Assembly: GCA_041651175.1 (NCBI GenBank)
Contig: JBAZJT010000032.1
Location: 1-14,591 of the forward strand
Source of the DNA: Elusimicrobiales bacterium
Lineage (GTDB): Bacteria > Elusimicrobiota > Elusimicrobia > Elusimicrobiales > Elusimicrobiaceae
Direction: 5' to 3'
DNA: 14,591 bases
Shown: positions 12,487 through 14,591 of the stretch, piece by piece
How positions within the stretch are numbered: position 1 is the first letter of the stretch
Layout of the letters: each line of letters begins with the position of its first letter
Position numbers and translations under genes: made by a program
The notes under the pieces: model-generated
Told to the model about the DNA's origin: nothing
The model's database searches: none
What the model saw: only the letters and a program-made list of their open reading frames with translations

Positions 12487-13950
12487 ATGATGCGAATTGT
12501 CATGCTTGCGGCGTTTTTTGTGTCATGTTCCGACGCGCGCTCTTTGGCGCAGTCGCGTCCCTGCGTGGCCTGCGGGGGGTTCTACACCGCCGATTCCGGA
12601 CAGCTTTCCGCCGAGGTGGCGGGGTATTTAAGGAAAGACTCGTCCGGGGTGAAGACGCAGGGGCCCGTTTACGGGCTGCTGGTTCCTCATGCCGGGTACC
12701 ATTATTCCGGCAAAATCGCGGCGGAGGCGTATGCGCGGCTGACGGGGGATTATGACGTGGTGGCGGTAATCGGCACCGCGCATTATGTCCCGGTGAAGGC
12801 CGCTGCGCTGATGAAAGGCGCGTTTGAAACCCCGCTGGGCGCCGTCCCCGTGGACGGAGAGCTCGCCGACAAACTGGCGCAGGACAAGGAACTCTTTGAA
12901 ATTCAGCCGGAGGCGCACGCGCGCGAGCATTCGGTTGAGGTGCAGCTTCCGTTCCTTATAAAGAAGCTGAAAAAGCCGTTCAAAATCCTGCCAATTGTGC
13001 TAAACACCGGAGATTACGACACCGCCGCCAAAATCGGCGCGGCGCTTGGCCGCGCGCTTGCGGGCAGAAAAGCGCTTGTGGTGGTTTCCACCGATTTTTC
13101 GCATTATCCTCCGGCGGATACCGCCCGCATAAGCGATTTGTCCGCTCTGGCCGCGCTGGAGAGCATGGACAGCCGCTATTTCTTTCTGGCCAATGCCGCG
13201 CTGATGTCCGTGCGCCCTGCGGGGCTTGAATGCGTTGCCTGCGGGGAGGCCGCCGTCATCGCGGGGATGGAGGCGGTAAAGCAAATGGGCGCAAACAGGG
13301 CCTATGTGCTTAAATACGCCAATTCCGGGGAACTGACCGGCGATGGCAAACGTTCCGTCGGCTACGCCGCGGCGGTGTTTTCCGCCGCTAAAACGTCGGC
13401 CTCCTTAAAATGGGATTTGACGGGAAAGGAAAAGTCGGAGCTTGTCTCCCTGGCGCAGAACGCCGTGCGCTCCCATATGGCCCAAAAACCTGTTCCCGCC
13501 GCGCTTTCCGCGGACACCAAATTCAACCTGCCGGCGGCGGTGTTTGTAACCATCACCAGAAACGGCGCGCTGCGCGGCTGCATGGGCGCCACCGAGCCGC
13601 GCGGCACGCTGCTTAACTCCGTGCAGTATTTCGCGCAGGCGGCGGCTTTCATGGACGGCAGATTCGAGCCGGTAACTGAAACCGAGCTGCCGGAGCTGAG
13701 ATACGAAATCTCCATACTCTCCCCGCCGGAGCCGGTGCGGTCTTTCAACGACATACAGCCCAAGATAAACGGCGTCATAGTGGAGCGGGACGGACACTCC
13801 GGCCTTTTCCTGCCGCAGGTGTGGGAACAGCTTCCGGTCAAAAGCGAGTTTATGTCCGAGCTTTGCTCCCAGAAGGCAAATCTGGACCGGGACTGCTGGA
13901 AAGACCCGAAAACAAAGCTGTATGTGTTTACCGTGTATTCGTTCAAATGA
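12487..13950 (+). CDS. amrB-amrA: MEMO-AMMECR1 fusion (AmmeMemoRadiSam proteins B and A) with apparent export signal
   Basis: The 487-residue protein fuses two domains. MEMO (about 24-298) shows GLLVPHAGYHYSG (His68), VIGTAHY (His99), HAREHSVEVQLPF (His148), VVSTDFSHY (His206) and ECVACGEAAVIAG (Cys252), the metal-site residues of the MEMO/extradiol-dioxygenase-like fold. AMMECR1 (about 312-485) shows FVTITRNGALRGCMGATEPRGTLLNSV (353-379) and LRYEISILSPPEPV (404-417). In many genomes these two plus a radical SAM protein form the AmmeMemoRadiSam system. MEMO1 is reported to bind copper or iron; the biochemical role of AMMECR1 is unsettled. No radical SAM gene is in the window. The N terminus MMRIVMLAAFFVSC resembles an export signal, with a possible lipobox at Cys14. 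GGAGG lies 4 bases before ATG 12487 and 7 before ATG 12490. The stop overlaps the next gene by ATGA. Confidence 0.92.
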   Translation: MMRIVMLAAFFVSCSDARSLAQSRPCVACGGFYTADSGQLSAEVAGYLRKDSSGVKTQGPVYGLLVPHAGYHYSGKIAAEAYARLTGDYDVVAVIGTAHYVPVKAAALMKGAFETPLGAVPVDGELADKLAQDKELFEIQPEAHAREHSVEVQLPFLIKKLKKPFKILPIVLNTGDYDTAAKIGAALGRALAGRKALVVVSTDFSHYPPADTARISDLSALAALESMDSRYFFLANAALMSVRPAGLECVACGEAAVIAGMEAVKQMGANRAYVLKYANSGELTGDGKRSVGYAAAVFSAAKTSASLKWDLTGKEKSELVSLAQNAVRSHMAQKPVPAALSADTKFNLPAAVFVTITRNGALRGCMGATEPRGTLLNSVQYFAQAAAFMDGRFEPVTETELPELRYEISILSPPEPVRSFNDIQPKINGVIVERDGHSGLFLPQVWEQLPVKSEFMSELCSQKANLDRDCWKDPKTKLYVFTVYSFK

Positions 13951-14303
13951 AAATGAGCGAGTTTGAGGCGCTGGCGGCGGCTGCGGTGGCGTCGCTGCCG
14001 GAGTTTTTCCGGGCGAAGCTGGATAATGTGGTGGTTGTTGCCGAATATGCCCCGCCGCCCCGGCTGGGCGGACGGCGCAACTTTTCGCTGCTGGGGCTCT
14101 ATGAAGGCGTTCCTGCCGACAGGCGCGGCTCCTGGTACAGCGGGCAGATGCCGGACAAGATAACCCTGTTTAAACGCAATATAGAAAAATCCTGTTCCGG
14201 CCCCGGCGAAATAAAGGCCTGCGTTGAGAAAACAGTCCGCCACGAAATAGCCCACCACTTCGGTATTTCCGACAGCGAACTGCTGGAGAAAGGGTTATAC
14301 TGA
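13947..14303 (+). CDS. Zincin-like metallopeptidase (HExxHxxGxxD), PF06262/DUF1025 type
   Basis: The 118-residue protein contains HEIAHHFGISD at residues 99-109, i.e. HExxHxxGxxD with His99, His103 and Asp109 as likely zinc ligands and Glu100 as the general base. The rest follows the small zincin family often annotated 'metallopeptidase family protein': LPEFFRAKLDNVVVVAEYAPPP (17-38), LLGLYEGVP (48-56) and YSGQMPDKITLFKRNIE (64-80). The length is normal for the family. There is no signal peptide, so it is cytoplasmic, unlike the apparently exported fusion protein encoded just upstream. ATG 13947 overlaps the preceding stop (ATGA), which implies translational coupling; ATG 13953 is an alternative. 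Substrates of this family are not established. Confidence 0.9.
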   Translation: MKMSEFEALAAAAVASLPEFFRAKLDNVVVVAEYAPPPRLGGRRNFSLLGLYEGVPADRRGSWYSGQMPDKITLFKRNIEKSCSGPGEIKACVEKTVRHEIAHHFGISDSELLEKGLY

Positions 14304-14313
14304 AGCGGCGGGA

Positions 14314-14510
14314 TTACGGCAGAGACAGAAAAGCCTTCATGGCGTCAAATTCGGCTTCCAGTTCCCTGTGGAAATCCTTGCCGGCGGGGCGTTTGCCGGC
14401 GAAACCGGTTTCGCACTCAAGCCGTCCGCCGCGCACGGCGGCGTTGGCCCAGCCGATGATGTCGTCCTGACTTCGCCAATCCTCTCTAAAATCAGCCCGT
14501 CCTCGTCGGA
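14314..14510 (-). pseudogene. C-terminal remnant of a disrupted gene, product unknown
   Basis: The minus-strand frame ending at TAA (14314-14316) gives a believable protein end: DDIIGWANAAVRGGRLE, then FAGKRPAGKDFHRELEAEFD, then AMKAFLSLP. Its GC-rich codon use is like that of the neighbours. Upstream, a coding-looking phrase (PSDEDGLILERIGEV) lies in another frame near 14465-14510. Beyond that the sequence turns AT-rich and belongs to an insertion sequence, so the gene appears frameshifted and cut off. I do not recognise the family. It converges with the zincin gene, 10 bases between stops. Confidence 0.4.
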
Positions 14511-14551
14511 GGGGTATTGGAATTTGGGTGTCCCGTTGATAAAATATAGTT

Positions 14552-14591
14552 ATGTTTGTCAGGAAGAAACGCAACAAAAGCGGTTCTGTCA
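14552..14591 (+). CDS. Start of an IS1634-like transposase gene (runs off window)
   Basis: ATG at 14552 opens a frame reading MFVRKKRNKSGSV up to the window end. This opening (M-F-[IV]-R-K-K-x-x-x-x-G) is the characteristic N terminus of DDE transposases of the IS1634 group, as I remember it. The AT-rich bases just upstream (TTGATAAAATATAG) contrast with the GC-rich gene remnant before them and could belong to the element's end. Only 13 codons are visible, so the call rests on that motif and on the break in the neighbouring gene. Confidence 0.55.
   Translation, partial: MFVRKKRNKSGSV

Noticed and set aside
12294..12755. Plus-strand open frame starting MMKRKTRAWAKG, with GAGGA before it
   Set aside because: It runs in another frame into the MEMO domain coding region and loses any protein-like character. 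The MEMO gene has its own good ribosome binding site at 12,480, so this is probably chance, although a short leader peptide cannot be fully excluded.

Overview
The window looks like a bacterial chromosome segment in which a mobile/accessory stretch (about 1-5,100) is joined to a more GC-rich stretch of ordinary-looking chromosomal genes (about 5,160-14,480), with a second insertion sequence starting at the right edge. The mix of clostripain-like proteases, a TMTC-like membrane protein with TPRs, and an AmmeMemoRadiSam B/A fusion next to a HExxH zincin resembles gene content I associate with Elusimicrobiota. That assignment is an inference from gene content, not a proof. I see no rRNA, tRNA or CRISPR array.

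Left, accessory part. Positions 1-689 (minus) hold an AbiEi-type antitoxin gene that runs off the window. Its likely toxin partner (AbiEii) starts inside its 3' end. An inverted repeat sits on the antitoxin promoter. A 231-bp module of palindromes (872-1102) recurs as a 242-bp copy (2571-2812). The two direct copies bracket a class II Fic protein gene (1271-2332, minus) and a cluster of short operator-like repeats upstream of it. The last half-palindrome of the second copy supplies the ribosome binding site for a small unknown gene (2818-3087). A second small, phage-like unknown gene (3098-3484) follows. A SAM-dependent methyltransferase (3569-4351) overlaps by 4 bases the start of an exported solute-binding protein. 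Only about 80 residues of that protein remain, because an IS3-family transposase remnant (about 4609-5080) has replaced the rest.

Right, chromosomal part. An exported clostripain-like protein (5163-6605) has lost both catalytic residues. It meets a MATE transporter (6612-7991, minus) tail to tail. A TMTC-like polytopic membrane protein with C-terminal TPRs (8161-9894) follows and overlaps by 32 bp, tail to tail, a second clostripain-like protease (9863-11218, minus) that keeps both catalytic residues. That protease probably forms an operon with an upstream exported protein of unknown function (11301-12185, minus). A MEMO-AMMECR1 fusion with an apparent export signal (12487-13950) is coupled by an ATGA overlap to a small HExxH metallopeptidase (13947-14303). 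A broken minus-strand gene and the first 40 bases of an IS1634-like transposase gene end the window.

The points most worth a second look are the duplicated palindrome module around fic, the active/inactive clostripain pair, and the apparently exported MEMO-AMMECR1 fusion.
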